A stretch of DNA of 64,000 nt, from positions 4,508,501 through 4,572,500 of the forward strand of contig NC_080564.1 in assembly GCF_030253575.1 (NCBI RefSeq), given 5' to 3'. The DNA comes from Rhododendron vialii (lineage: Eukaryota > Streptophyta > Magnoliopsida > Ericales > Ericaceae). The position numbers and the translations under genes are program-made. The notes beneath the pieces were generated by a model. That model was not told where the DNA came from, did not search any database, and saw only the letters and a program-made list of their open reading frames with translations. Below, one piece after another: positions 23,907 to 34,651 of the stretch (position 1 is its first letter; every line of letters begins with the position of its first letter).

Positions 23907-24320
23907 GGCCCCGTTTGATAACCATATTAGCTTTTGGGATTAGATTACCAATCTCATGGGACTATTAATACTGTGTTTGGTAACCAAAAATGAGTTGGAT
24001 TACTAGTCCTTAGGACTAGCAAGCCGGGGATTAGGGGGTATTAGGAATACCCTGGGGGAGATGGTATTAATAGTCCAAACTCAACCCATTCTCATTATCA
24101 ATCCATTCTCATTACTAATTCCTTCTATCAATCTAATCTCATCATCTAATCCCATCTCAAACAAACATGATATTAATAATCCCATCATCCAATTCCATCT
24201 CAAACAAACATACTCATTATGAATCCCTTCTCATTATCAATTCCTTCTCATTACCAATCACTATCCTAATCCCATCTCCTAACGAATCTCACCCATCTAT
24301 CATTGTTATTAAACGGGGCC
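23907..24320. mobile_element. MITE present only in unit A (GGCCCCGTTT ends)
   Basis: 414-bp insertion bounded by GGCCCCGTTTGATAACC at the left and ATTAAACGGGGCC at the right, with TTT on both sides. Unit B lacks it: near 37080-37100 the flanks run together as CCTTTTCCTTCTTGTGTATT. The interior repeats TCTCATTA..CAATCC words. It is non-coding; its superfamily is not fixed. Confidence 0.8.
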
Positions 24321-24520
24321 TTTGTGTATTGTTGCGAAGGAACCAGCTCTTTTCCGGTTAGGAAAAACAGATTGTACCGGTCTAGTTTAGGATTTTTTGT
24401 CCGGACTCATTTCGATGATCCAGATCATTTATTTGCTGAGTTAATCGAGTAGTTCTACCGTGCGAAAAAATGAAAAGACCATGTCAATTGAGTATCAATC
24501 AACACAATATTAGACAACCG

Positions 24521-25562
24521 GTGAAAATCCGTCAAACTACTGATCCAGTACAAACCAATTCAAACCGAATAATTTGGTTTGGTTTTTTAGTAGTGTGGTT
24601 TGATTCCGCCGTTCCGGTTTAAAAAAATTGAAAACCGTGTTAAATGATTTGGTTTATGAATTTATGTTAATGATTTTGGTTCCAAACCAATTCGAACCGT
24701 ATATTTATATAACTCATTTAATATAGATACACCAAGAATACATGAGAGTTATATATAATCAACTAATTTCCTAAATTAATAATCTATTCAATCCACCATT
24801 CTATTTAGTATTCATTTACTGCCAACAAATTTTAGTATAAACTTCTATATATCACAACTCATTCCTATAATTGTGGTACACCAAAAGCACATGGAGTATA
24901 AATATATAATGCTTCATTCAGTGAATAGTGATTTCACGGTTCAATTAATTCTTAAATTTTCCTATATTTTTATAAATGAAAAAACCAATTCTTAGTTATC
25001 TCCACAATTTTGAGTACTTTAAATAGTTTACGAAGATGATATCTCAGTTTCAAGTAAACCGTAGTTCGAAACCGAAATCGAACCGCAGTCTAATGGTTTG
25101 GATAGGTTTGGTCCTATATTTTTTGTGGATTGGTTTGATTTTTCAAATTTATAATCCATAGATAGTGGTTTGGTTCTTGGTTTACTATGAGTCCAAACCA
25201 AACTAATCCGGTCCATGCTCACCCCTAGTTTATAATTTGAGAGCTTAAAAAGTGCGAACACTATTAGAAGTGTGGTTTTGTAAACTTTTACAAATATTTT
25301 TAGCAGTTTTACTACGTTCTGTGAATTTGGGATGCCACAACTTCCTGAAAATACTTCGGATACAATAGCCTCTTTTTCTTAAATTTATGAGAATTCTTTT
25401 TGGATAACTTCGGGTATATGGGCCAGTTTACGTAATTATGTGTACCTCGACTAATTGGTAGGAACCCAATCATATCGTTCAGCAAGTGGAGTTTGACTAA
25501 TTCACTAGGACCCAATCCCACCATTTTAGCAAGTGGAGTGATACCTCATTGGTAGGCACCAT
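24521..25562. other. Sequence present in unit A but not in unit B
   Basis: About 1 kb missing from unit B, where the flanks meet near 37290-37300. It is rich in AAACCGAA/TTTGGTTTGG words between about 24540 and 25230, ending in a CCGGTCCATGCTCACCCC motif typical of some plant MITE or hAT ends. Whether it is an insertion in A or a deletion in B is unresolved. Confidence 0.55.
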
Positions 25563-25942
25563 TTATTTTCATCCGTTAGAGTTAGTTTTAATTCTCACTA
25601 ATTACAACTAACACTTCTTGTCCTTCAATAACAAAAATCCCACCAGACTTCACTTGTAGATTGTTTGATTAAAGCCGATGCAAAGCTCCATATAAACTGA
25701 TCGCATAATAGTTGATAGTACCTGTGAGATTTCGAACCTAACGTGGCCTGTGGGCAAACTCCACCTTGACTACCAAAATTTTTCTAGGAAACAACTCCAA
25801 AGAAACGAGTTTCCTTCCAGCACGCCCAGGGCCTCGAGTCCTCCACGTGTTGGATAATTGACTCTATTTTGTGCATTATTCAGGTTTAGCTAGGGTAGGT
25901 ATGAAAATGAGTGAGAAGTGAAATATTCCAGGCAAGAGGGCC

Positions 25943-26098
25943 AAAAAGATGTAAAAAGGAAAGGGTGAGGATGGTTAGCCTTTGGTAAAAGGAGAGGGAA
26001 ATGGAGCAGTGATCTAAAGGGTAAAAGATGTGAAAAGGAAAAGTGAGGATGGTTAGCGTTTGGTAAAAGAGGAGAGAAATGGAGGAGTGATCCAAGGG
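25943..26098. repeat. Two-unit tandem repeat, unit A
   Basis: Two copies of a unit of about 78 bp: AAAAGATGTGAAAAGGAAA, GTGAGGATGGTTAGC, TTTGGTAAAAG, GAGAAATGGAGGAGTGATC. It is also present in unit B at about 38109-38258, so the duplication of this motif predates the segmental duplication. Confidence 0.8.
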
Positions 26099-26104
26099 GG
26101 TGAA

Positions 26105-28610
26105 GAAGGAAGACGAGAGGTACGGAATTAACCAAGGCTGCAGTATCCCTTTGGTCGCTTTGTGTGAGTCGATTAAATTCACTTGACAACCCTAGAGGAG
26201 ACGGTCTCTCTCACTAGGAATTTCTCTCTCTATCTCTCTCTCTCTAAATTAGTCTTCTTCTTCTGACTGGACGGACAACGGTTCAATCCTGCTGCGTGTC
26301 ACTTCATTAGCGTTTCGTGTCATCTTCTTCCGATAAAATGGTCAACGCTCTGACCGGGGTCAACTCAAGACTTAAAAATATTCTTGAGCCAATCTCCTCT
26401 ATATAATACAGTAGTAAGTTTTAAAAAATGATCTCCTTGTTTTCTTTTTTAGAGGAATAATAGCAAAAATATCTCATTAAAGAACAAATTTCCTATGATA
26501 GTATTTGTGAAGTAGTGGTTCCCTGTCGGTGCAGTTGGTGCCACGTTTTCCATTCAGATAGGCACGTTGCAAGTTCATTCATCGGGACTTATATTACTTT
26601 TTGACCCAGCCTCCCTAAACAGGAGTTGTTCAATCTCCCACATTTATTTCGATTTTGGACGGTCTAAATTTTAGTGAATTTTTTCGAAAAAAAGTTAAAT
26701 CACAATCATGTATTACCGGTTGTAATTGGTTTTCAATCCGAATTATCCACAGATACTTTGAACGGCCGCGATTGAGCTTCGTAATTTCTTCTTTACAGAA
26801 CAGCCGTAAAGAAGATTTTCTCATTAAAAATTAGTAGTATTTCGAGAGAAACTTATTTTCAGTTTAGCTGCAAACAGCCTATTTATAGAGCTGTGCAATC
26901 TCAGCCCTCTGCTTCGACAATTAAGAATAGTTTAACTATTCGTGCGAAAAATTCTTTTAAAATTCAAACCGTCCAAAACACTTTTGAACGGCCGAGTGAG
27001 CTCCGTAAACATTTGTTTACAGCTACCTTGTAAACAAGATTTTCTCATTTAGAAAGCATAATACGCATTCTTAATTCTGTCCTGGTTAACTTGTCAATCC
27101 TAATTAATTGATCAGTGGGGTTAATTAGTACCAAGAAGATACTCCACTTGTTCTTTCCACATTAGGTACTACAGTAGTAGTTTATTTTTAATTCCATTCA
27201 TTTTGACCCGTCTGCTCCCTCAATTATTATTCAATTTCTTTGAGCGAAAATTCTAACTCCACACCCAATTACACACTTACACTCACAATAGGGATGGATC
27301 CCACACACACTGAGTGTGTAGTGTGTGTGGGCTCCACTCTATTGTGAGTGGGGATATGTAATTAGGTGTGTAAGTAGATGTGGAGATAGAATGATTGTTC
27401 TTTCATATACATCCTAATTGTGGTCTAGTAGTTTATAGTAAAAAAAAAAAAAACAGTGCACGTTGTAACAAGTGATTCCGTACCTCCACGTGTTCTGGTT
27501 AAGTCCACTACATCTAAGTGATCTGATTTCGCAATAAAGCGTGTCCGGATCAATTTACGCTCGTCTTACTAATTTTATTCTCGGTCCAATTAAAAGCGTG
27601 TAATTCACGCCTCAATTAGGTTTAAAGAAAAACCGTCTCGCAGCTTGGTCTGAATAGGCTTTTTTTGCCTTCGGCGGGAGCAAGTTAGCGAAATCGATAA
27701 TCTTATCCGCCAATGCAAAGCAAGGAAGACCTATGCTTGACAAAATGACATGGACTTATGGAGCATATATTCAGAAGGTAGCAATATTCCTTGAATTTAA
27801 CGCAAAATTGTGCCAACAAACTACCTATTTTGAGTTTCAACACGCTATGCGAAGCTAGCTTATGTTTTACGTAGGAGCATTCTTATGGGGGAGAATGACC
27901 AAATGATAAAGGAGAAACAGAAAAAAAAGGGTAGTTTCTGGAAGCCATGAAAAAGGAGAAACAGAGAAGGATTTCGAAATTACCCTCTTGCCCTCTCTCA
28001 AAAAAAAAAAGATTTCGAAAAAAAAAAAACCTAGTACAAGAAGTCCACCGGCGGTGCCAAATTCCTTGGCACTGTCAATTGTCAAAAATTTAGTACTAGA
28101 AAATGTAACATAAAATTCTACGCTGTCAATTTCAAATAGCAATGGTGAAGTCATTTTTTTGGGCCAAATACAACAGCTAGCAACTTTGGTATTACCATGG
28201 TTAAAGCTTATTGTCACCTCATTCAACCCAGCTACTGTATATATCCTCTCTGCTGTTTATTCTTTAAGGAAGGAAAAATACGATTCTGGTAAGAGATAAA
28301 CTCTTTCACAGAGCTGCGCGTTTCAAATAAAATTTGTGAGTTGTTTTCTTTGAGTTCTTCATCATAGGATCAAATGTTTCAAAGCCCTAAACACCCAAAA
28401 TCTGAAACTCCGCTGCTCAAACCACAGCCCTATCGAAAACAACCAATGATCAGGATTCGAAACGCATACCGCCGTGAATTCCGCCATATGTATGTTTGAA
28501 AACCAAAACATGAATCCACTGGACAAATTATAGAGAATGATGTTGAACCCATAAACTGAATAGTTGGAATATAGGAGCATATACAAAGAATTAATCAAGT
28601 AAAATAAAAA
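26105..28610. other. Intergenic part of unit A, between the two genes
   Basis: No gene supported. It is collinear with about 38265-41530 of unit B apart from small insertions. It contains a CT microsatellite near 26220-26250 and foldback-like sequence at 26640-27050. An open frame at 27867-28226 (minus) is shared with unit B but depends on poly(A/T) runs. Confidence 0.5.
27250..27393. mobile_element. Small foldback MITE, only in unit A
   Basis: About 144 bp. The left arm ATTCTAACTCCACACCCAAT pairs with the right arm near GTGTAAGTAGATGTGGAGAT. The centre is ACACACTGAGTGTGTAGTGT. It is absent from the matching place in unit B. A related but distinct element sits at 39770-39908 in unit B. Confidence 0.75.
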
Positions 28611-28621
28611 ATAATATATAT

Positions 28622-28750
28622 GGGCCGAACGGATTTAAAAAAAAGAAAAAAAAAGTTTCAATCCGGGGCTGTTGATTCCGAGATGAAAGGCCGGATTGAT
28701 CGCTCAGCACCCGCTTGGCAGGGGTGCCGCTCAGTAGGGTCCCCGGGTCC
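28622..28750. mobile_element. 129-bp unassigned insertion with 11-bp target duplication
   Basis: Flanked by ATAATATATAT at 28611-28621 and again at 28751-28761. Unit B has the same site once and no insert (near 41530). The inserted sequence starts GGGCCGAACGGATTT, has an A-rich tract, then a GC-rich part (CAGCACCCGC, GGCAGGGGTGCC, CCCCGGGTCC). I see no terminal inverted repeats and no RNA polymerase III boxes. The duplication length would fit either retroposition or a MULE. Confidence 0.75.
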
Positions 28751-29240
28751 ATAATATATATAGTAACACCATTAATGGCCTAGAAAGGCCCCAAAAAATA
28801 CAATGAATGAATCCCCAAGTAATTAAAATCTCTGCTTAAAATGGAAAATCTACGACATCATTATTCTAATCTCCATCCAAATCAAACTGAGCAATCATCA
28901 CCTTACACTCCTCAATACTGGTATTGCTCTTCCCAAGCTTCCTCAGCATTTTCCTCAAGCTCTTGGGTGTAATGCACTCACACCCATCTCCCATCTCATA
29001 CATCCTGAACGCCTCTCTCAATTCCTTCACCTTCTCCTCCTCCTCCTCCTCTCCTCCTTCGATCAGTCTGACAAAGTCTTTGAACCCCAATTCGCCGTCA
29101 CCGTAGGAGTCCATCAGCACCACCGTCGCCTCCGCCTCCCCCTCCGACAGGTCTCCGCCCATTGACCCCACGCAGAGGCGCAGCTCCTTGGGGGAGATCT
29201 TGCCGTTGCCGTTGCCGTCGTCGTCGAAGTGGTTGAATAC

Positions 29241-29555
29241 TGTTGTAACGAACGCTATGAATGCAAGCTAAGAACGAGAAATTGAAAACTAAACAAGAAA
29301 TCACAAAGACACAAGATATACGTGGTTCCCCAAGATGGGTACGTCCACGGGCGAGGAGAGAGAGGATTCACTAACCAACGTGAAGAAGAGATACAAAGAG
29401 CCGGCTATAATCCGTAACTCTAGAAAGGCCACAATATGAAAGCCCAAAAGATAATTTTTAGAAGTACCCCAAAAGCCTTATTTATAATAGGCTACAAAAA
29501 CGGGAACAACATAATTAACCAATGTGGGACTAAAGAATACAAGGCATTCCCAACA
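29241..29555 (-). repeat. LTR of the copia element (3' LTR in element orientation)
   Basis: 315 bp, TGTTGTAACG to CATTCCCAACA on the plus strand. Nearly identical to the other LTR. Confidence 0.95.
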
Positions 29556-29649
29556 ATTCTCCACCTTGACTTGAATTCCACCGAACTAAATCACCAAATA
29601 TAGCTATTCCCTTCTAACCTCTCACTCGCCAAATGCCCCCGAGGGGCGA

Positions 29650-32600
29650 TCAACTGCAAATACCAAGCAAGCCCAAGCAATGCTTGAACTTGGCAACCGG
29701 AACCGGTTTAGTCAACATATCTGCTGGGTTATCTGCCGTACCCACTTTCTTCACCTCAACTTGCTTCTGTGAGATGATATCCCGAACGAAGTGATACCTG
29801 ACATCGATATGCTTAGTCCTCTCATGATACATCAGATTTTTAGTCAAATGTATAGCACTCTGCGAATCACAAAATACTGAACTCACACCCTGTGCAAGAC
29901 CAAGCTCACAAAGCAAACCTCTCATCCACAATGCCTCCTTCACGGCTTCAGCAATGGCCATATACTCCGCTTCTGTTGTAGACAGCGCAACTGTAGCCTG
30001 TAAAGTAGCTTTCCAACTAATGGCACTTCCGGACAGAGTAAAGACATAACCTGTCAGAGACCTCCTCTTATCGTGGTCACCGGCAAAATCCGAATCAACA
30101 TAACCAACAGCATGATCACCAGAATTGACAATCCCAAACAATAGACCAACACCTGCAGTTCCGCACAAATACCGTAGTATCCATTTCACAGCCTCCCAAT
30201 GTGCCTTTCCTGGACGCCCCATATAACGACTAACGACACTAACTGCATGTGAAATATCAGGACGAGTACATACCATGGCGTACATAAGGCTCCCAACTGC
30301 GCACGAATATGAAACCTGAGACATATACTTCTCCTCATCCTCCGACTGTGGTGACAACTCAGCTGAAAGTCGAAAGTGTGCTGCCAAAGGGGTACTGACT
30401 GGCTTCGAGTTCTGCATGGCAAAGCGCTCAAGTACTTTAAGAACATAAGACTTCTGATTCAAAAATAATTTGCCAGCTACTCGATCTCTGCAAATCTCCA
30501 TACCCAAAATACGTTTTGCCGCACCCAAATCTTTCATCTCAAATTCACCACCCAACTGTTGTTTCAACCTGTTGATTTCTGACACACTCTTGGCAGCAAT
30601 AAGCATATCATCAACATAAAACAGTAGATAAACAAATGAACCATCTGGAAGTTTTCGAAAATATACACAACTGTCATACTCACTTCTTGAATATGACTGG
30701 CTTATCATAAAAGTATCAAACCGCTTATACCACTGCCTAGGGGATTGTTTGAGGCCATACAAAGACTTACGAAGTAAACAAACGTGATCCTCCTTACCAG
30801 AAACAACAAATCCCTCAGGCTGACGCATATAAATCTGTTCCTCAAGCTCGCCATGCAAAAACGCAGTTTTGACATCAAGTTGCTCTAACTCAAGATCATA
30901 ACATGCAACAATAGCAAGTAAAGTGCGAATGGAACTATGTTTTACAACTGGTGAAAATACCTCATTGTAGTCAACACCCTCCTTCTGGCTGTATCCTTTC
31001 GCCACTAGCCGAGCTTTAAACCGAGCGTCTTCTACCCCTGGAATACCTGGTTTGCGCTTGAAGATCCACTTGCATCCAACAATCCTCTTCCCTTTCAGCG
31101 GTTCTACTAACTCCCATGTCTGATTCTTCTGAAGAGACTCAATCTCCTCATTCATAGCAACAAACCACTGTGCAGACTCAGCGCTCAAAATAGCTTCCGT
31201 ATAGCTTGAAGGCTCCTCATACTCAACTGTTTCAGCAACTGATAAAGCATAGGCCACCATCTCAGAATAAGCCGAATACCTTTCAGGAGGCCGAATCTCC
31301 CTCCTTGGCCTATCTTTAGCAATAGTGCGTGGTTGCTCAACTAATGCATCAACCTCTGTGTCTGAACTCTTGAACTCCTCTTCAATTGGCTTCTCAATGT
31401 GCTTCTTCCCTGAGTCGGAAGCTTCACCCAAAAACTCCACCTGCTTTGGAACACTATGTTCCTGAACTGTATCATCAACCTGCTTAGACTCCTTAATCAG
31501 ATAATTTTCATCAAAAGTCACATCCCTACTGATCAAAAACTTCAAATCATCAGAGCACCATAACCTGTACCCTTTGACACCTGCTGCATAACCCAAGAAA
31601 ATACACTTCTTGGCTCGTGGCTCCAATTTACCCTCATTCACATGAGCGTAAGCTGGACACCCAAAAACGCGCAATACAGAATAATCAGCTGGATGACCTG
31701 ACCATACCTCAAACGGAGTCTTACACTCAATAGCAGTCGACGGAGACCTGTTCACCAAATAGCATGTTGTGGAAACGGCTTCAGCCCAAAATTCTTTGCC
31801 CAATCCGGAATTGGACAACATACAACGTGCCTTCTCCAAAAGAGTCCTGTTCATTCGTTCAGCCACACCATTTTGCTGAGGGGTTTTTCTCACTGTGTGA
31901 TGCCTCACAATGCCCTCATCACTGCAAAATCTATCAAACTCGCCAAGACAAAACTCCATACCATTATCAGTTCTCAAACGTTTTATTTTCTTACCAGTCT
32001 GATTCTCAATCAAAGTTTTAAACTGTTTGAATGTATTAAAGGCGTCACTCTTATGTTTCAACATATACACCCAAACTTTACGAGAGAAATCATCTATAAT
32101 ACTCATAAAATATCGAAAACCACCTTTAGAAGTTACCTCTGCGGGACCCCAAAGATCCGAGTGAAAATAATCCACCGTGCCTTTGGTGCGATGAACAGCT
32201 GTACTGAATTTTACCCTGCACTGCTTGCCGTAGACACAATGCTCACAGAAATCCAGTTTCTCAATTTTCTGGCCACATAGCAAACCCTGTTTGCTCAAAA
32301 CTGTCATCCCCCTCTCGCTCATATGCCCAAGGCGCATATGCCACAAACGAGTCAAGTCTGAATCTGAAACCTTGGATGAAGCAACCGTTGCTGCAGCACC
32401 TAAAACTGTACTGCCCTGGAGTGTATAAAGGTTACCACGCTTTTGACCCTTCATCAGTACTAATGCACCCCTTGAGACTTTCAAAACTCCACCTTCACCA
32501 AGGAATTTGCAACCATGAGAATCAAGAGCACCCAGGGATATAAGATTTTTCTTCAAATCCGGAACATGTCGAACCTCAGATAAAGTCCTAACAATACCGT

Positions 32601-33600
32601 CATGCATCCTAAGCTGAATCGTTCCTGAACCAACAGTCTTACAGGCCATGTTGTTGCCCATCAAAACTGTACCACCATTGACCGCCTCATAAGTAGAAAA
32701 CCACTCTCTATGCGGACACATATGGTATGAACATCCAGAATCTAGAACCCACTCGGTATTAGAGCGAGAATCGCCCTCTGTAACTGATAACACATTATCT
32801 GACTCATCTGAACTTTCAGCAATTCCAGCAATTACTTTACCCCCTTTCTGGTCTTCTTTTTCCTTCTCCTTGAGTTTTAAACAGTCACTTTTCCAGTGCC
32901 CGGGTTTCTTACAATAATTGCACTTTCCCTTCTTCTTACCTGATGATCTGGATCTTCCCCTATTACTCGACTCCACCATTTCTGTTGTTCTTCCCCTAAC
33001 AAACAAACCCTCCGCATGTGCATCACCCTCACCTGACACTTTTTTCCTCAATTCTTTCGAATATAGGCTGGCCTTAACATCCTCCATGGATATCGTGTCT
33101 TTGCCATACAATAGGGTTGTAACAAAGTGCTCATACGAAAGTGGTAAAGAACATAGCAAAATTAGGGCTTGGTCCTCATCCTCAATTTTACTATCAATAT
33201 TTTTCAGATCCATAATAATACGGTTGAACTCGTCTAAATGATCTTTAACAGGTATACCTTCTCGCATACGAAACGTATAAAGACGTTGTTTGAGATATAA
33301 CCTGTTGGTGAGCGACTTCGTCATATATATGCCTTCCAACTTCAGCCAAATTCCTGCTGCTGAAGTTTCTTCTTCCACCTCGCGAAGAACGTCATCTGCC
33401 AGACTCAACTGAATAGAACTCAGAGCTTTGGCATCCGTATCATCCCAATCTTCCTCTTTGATTCCAGAACTAGTCTTGCCTAACAAAACCTTGTGTAATC
33501 CTTGTTGGGTTAGCAGAGCCTTCATCTTTACTCTCCAAAGACTGAAACTGCTGCTCTGCCCATCAAACTTCGCAATCTCAAATTTAGCCGCCATAGCCAC
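29650..33600 (-). CDS. Copia Gag-Pol polyprotein (fossil element coding region)
   Basis: A single frame of 1316 codons with parts in copia order. Gag is followed by a CCHC zinc knuckle at about 227-240. Next come an aspartic protease with a DSG motif at about 287, an integrase with an HHCC zinc region near 424 and its core at about 475-600, a reverse transcriptase with YVDDM, and a C-terminal RNase H. Closest in character to TNT1/Tork-type plant copia polyproteins. It looks whole. Confidence 0.95.
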   Translation of the reverse strand: MAMAAKFEIAKFDGQSSSFSLWRVKMKALLTQQGLHKVLLGKTSSGIKEEDWDDTDAKALSSIQLSLADDVLREVEEETSAAGIWLKLEGIYMTKSLTNRLYLKQRLYTFRMREGIPVKDHLDEFNRIIMDLKNIDSKIEDEDQALILLCSLPLSYEHFVTTLLYGKDTISMEDVKASLYSKELRKKVSGEGDAHAEGLFVRGRTTEMVESSNRGRSRSSGKKKGKCNYCKKPGHWKSDCLKLKEKEKEDQKGGKVIAGIAESSDESDNVLSVTEGDSRSNTEWVLDSGCSYHMCPHREWFSTYEAVNGGTVLMGNNMACKTVGSGTIQLRMHDGIVRTLSEVRHVPDLKKNLISLGALDSHGCKFLGEGGVLKVSRGALVLMKGQKRGNLYTLQGSTVLGAAATVASSKVSDSDLTRLWHMRLGHMSERGMTVLSKQGLLCGQKIEKLDFCEHCVYGKQCRVKFSTAVHRTKGTVDYFHSDLWGPAEVTSKGGFRYFMSIIDDFSRKVWVYMLKHKSDAFNTFKQFKTLIENQTGKKIKRLRTDNGMEFCLGEFDRFCSDEGIVRHHTVRKTPQQNGVAERMNRTLLEKARCMLSNSGLGKEFWAEAVSTTCYLVNRSPSTAIECKTPFEVWSGHPADYSVLRVFGCPAYAHVNEGKLEPRAKKCIFLGYAAGVKGYRLWCSDDLKFLISRDVTFDENYLIKESKQVDDTVQEHSVPKQVEFLGEASDSGKKHIEKPIEEEFKSSDTEVDALVEQPRTIAKDRPRREIRPPERYSAYSEMVAYALSVAETVEYEEPSSYTEAILSAESAQWFVAMNEEIESLQKNQTWELVEPLKGKRIVGCKWIFKRKPGIPGVEDARFKARLVAKGYSQKEGVDYNEVFSPVVKHSSIRTLLAIVACYDLELEQLDVKTAFLHGELEEQIYMRQPEGFVVSGKEDHVCLLRKSLYGLKQSPRQWYKRFDTFMISQSYSRSEYDSCVYFRKLPDGSFVYLLFYVDDMLIAAKSVSEINRLKQQLGGEFEMKDLGAAKRILGMEICRDRVAGKLFLNQKSYVLKVLERFAMQNSKPVSTPLAAHFRLSAELSPQSEDEEKYMSQVSYSCAVGSLMYAMVCTRPDISHAVSVVSRYMGRPGKAHWEAVKWILRYLCGTAGVGLLFGIVNSGDHAVGYVDSDFAGDHDKRRSLTGYVFTLSGSAISWKATLQATVALSTTEAEYMAIAEAVKEALWMRGLLCELGLAQGVSSVFCDSQSAIHLTKNLMYHERTKHIDVRYHFVRDIISQKQVEVKKVGTADNPADMLTKPVPVAKFKHCLGLLGICS

Positions 33601-33650
33601 AATCGGAAACGAAACCCTAGTTTTTGCAACCTAAGGCTCTGATACCAGTT

Positions 33651-33965
33651 TGTTGTAACGAACGCTATGAATGCAAGCTAAGAACGAGAAATTGAAAACT
33701 AAACAAGAAATCACAAAGGCACAAGATATACGTGGTTCCCCAAGATGGGTACGTCCACGGGCGAGGAGAGAGAGGATTCACTAACCAACGTGAAGAAGAG
33801 ATACAAAGAGCCGGCTATAATCCGTAACTCTAGAAAGGCCACAATATGAAAGCCCAAAAGATAATTTTTAGAAGTACCCCAAAAGCCTTATTTATAATAG
33901 GCTACAAAAACGGGAACAACATAATTAACCAATGTGGGACTAAAGAATACAAGGCATTCCCAACA
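33651..33965 (-). repeat. LTR of the copia element (5' LTR in element orientation)
   Basis: 315 bp; the primer-binding site lies just inside it, at about 33636-33648 on the plus-strand coordinates. Confidence 0.95.
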
Positions 33966-34189
33966 AATACCCGCTCGTATTGCTGGGTTTTCTCCATCGT
34001 TTTCGAGAATCGAATGTGCACGAGTGAGAAAACTTGGTCTGCAAGTCACCAATTCTGCCGCCTTCTTTCAGCTATAAGCTTATGCTAACTCTTACGAGCT
34101 TATCCTTTGCCTCACTTATATATATACGAAGTTATTATATATATATATGCTATACAAATCAAACACATTGAGTCTAACAAAATGAATGA

Positions 34190-34541
34190 GGCCCCGTTCC
34201 AGAACTTGAATAAGTTCTTATTTTTTGTTCAATAATAAGGCTTGTTCCACAAAATAAGAAGTACGTACTTATTTTTTGGTTAAGGCAACTTTAAACTCAA
34301 AAATCATGTGTTTACGCAAATAATTTTCCTATCAATATGGATCTTATTTGATAGATCTCATTGAGATTTTTAATACGGTGCAAAAAAAAATTGAAAAATT
34401 ATTTTTCATTTACGTTATTTTTGAGTTTGAAAATGTGAAATAAGCTGCTTATTTGAGTTTTTTAGAACAACCCTTCTTATTTTTCTTTGAGAAATTCCAA
34501 AATAAGTACTTATTTTTTAAGAAGGTTTCTGGAACAGAGCC
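34190..34541. mobile_element. MITE at the start of unit B (GGCCCCGTTCC ends)
   Basis: 352 bp with ends GGCCCCGTTCCAGAAC and GTTTCTGGAACAGAGCC, and TGA on both sides. Unit A has the empty site near 21527-21533. The inside repeats AATAAGTACTTATTTTTT words. A shorter relative lies at about 38335-38572. Confidence 0.8.
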
Positions 34542-34611
34542 TGACTCAAACCGTCAAACAAATCGTAGTGGATCTCATTTTGTATCACCTGAGGATCTTG
34601 AGTGTGCAGAC

Positions 34612-34614
<3 letters not shown>

Positions 34615-34648
<34 letters not shown>
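34615..34648. repeat. GA microsatellite, unit B
   Basis: (GA)17, the counterpart of 21611-21640. Confidence 0.9.

Positions 34649-34651
<3 letters not shown>

Larger units (their letters stand above)
29241..33965 (-). mobile_element. Ty1/copia LTR retrotransposon (Tork/TNT1 type), looks whole
   Basis: 4725-bp element with two 315-bp LTRs (29241-29555 and 33651-33965) starting TG and ending CA, and a 5-bp duplication AATAC on both sides. On the minus strand, the 5' LTR is followed by a primer-binding site complementary to initiator tRNA-Met (TGGTATCAGAGC), and the 3' LTR is preceded by a purine-rich AAGGTGGAGAAT. One long polyprotein frame lies between. The LTRs look almost identical, so the insertion is young. 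It sits inside the CML gene of unit A and is absent from unit B, so it arrived after the segmental duplication. Confidence 0.96.
28866..33997 (-). pseudogene. CML31-like EF-hand gene, copy A, split by a copia element
   Basis: Former calcium-binding protein gene, the counterpart of the intact copy at 41629-42063. The 5' fragment (33997 down to 33966) encodes MEKTQQYERV. The rest runs from 29240 to 28866. A copia element lies between, with a 5-bp AATAC target duplication. Independently, the 3' end has lost 23 nt compared with copy B, so the frame stops at FDLDGD inside the last EF-hand loop. The EF1 region also carries a small in-frame expansion of a GCC/GTC triplet-like tract, and EF2 differs from copy B. 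It cannot make a normal CML. Confidence 0.9.
21508..34164. repeat. Segmental duplication, unit A
   Basis: First unit of a head-to-tail tandem duplication. Homology to unit B starts near ACACACTGAATCTAACAAG and continues through the pseudokinase gene, a long intergenic part and the CML gene, ending near GCTATACAAATCAAACA. Unit A is longer because of a 4.7-kb copia element, an A-only MITE at 23907-24320, about 1 kb of A-only sequence at about 24520-25560, and a 129-bp insertion at 28622-28750. Confidence 0.9.

Noticed and set aside
25886-26189. Two overlapping minus-strand frames of about 98 codons
   Set aside because: They arise from the two-unit tandem repeat at 25943-26098 and are not kept open in unit B.
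27867-28226. Minus-strand frame shared with unit B (40346-40648)
   Set aside because: About 48 residues are the same in both units, but that is expected for recent duplicates. The frame relies on poly(A/T) runs and has no domain.
31764-33241. Plus-strand frames of 85-135 codons
   Set aside because: Antisense shadows of the copia polyprotein.
34615-34648. GA tracts considered as CRISPR-like or regulatory GAGA elements
   Set aside because: Plain microsatellites without spacers. Plant GAGA-binding proteins do exist, but position and variability between units A and B argue for simple repeat drift.
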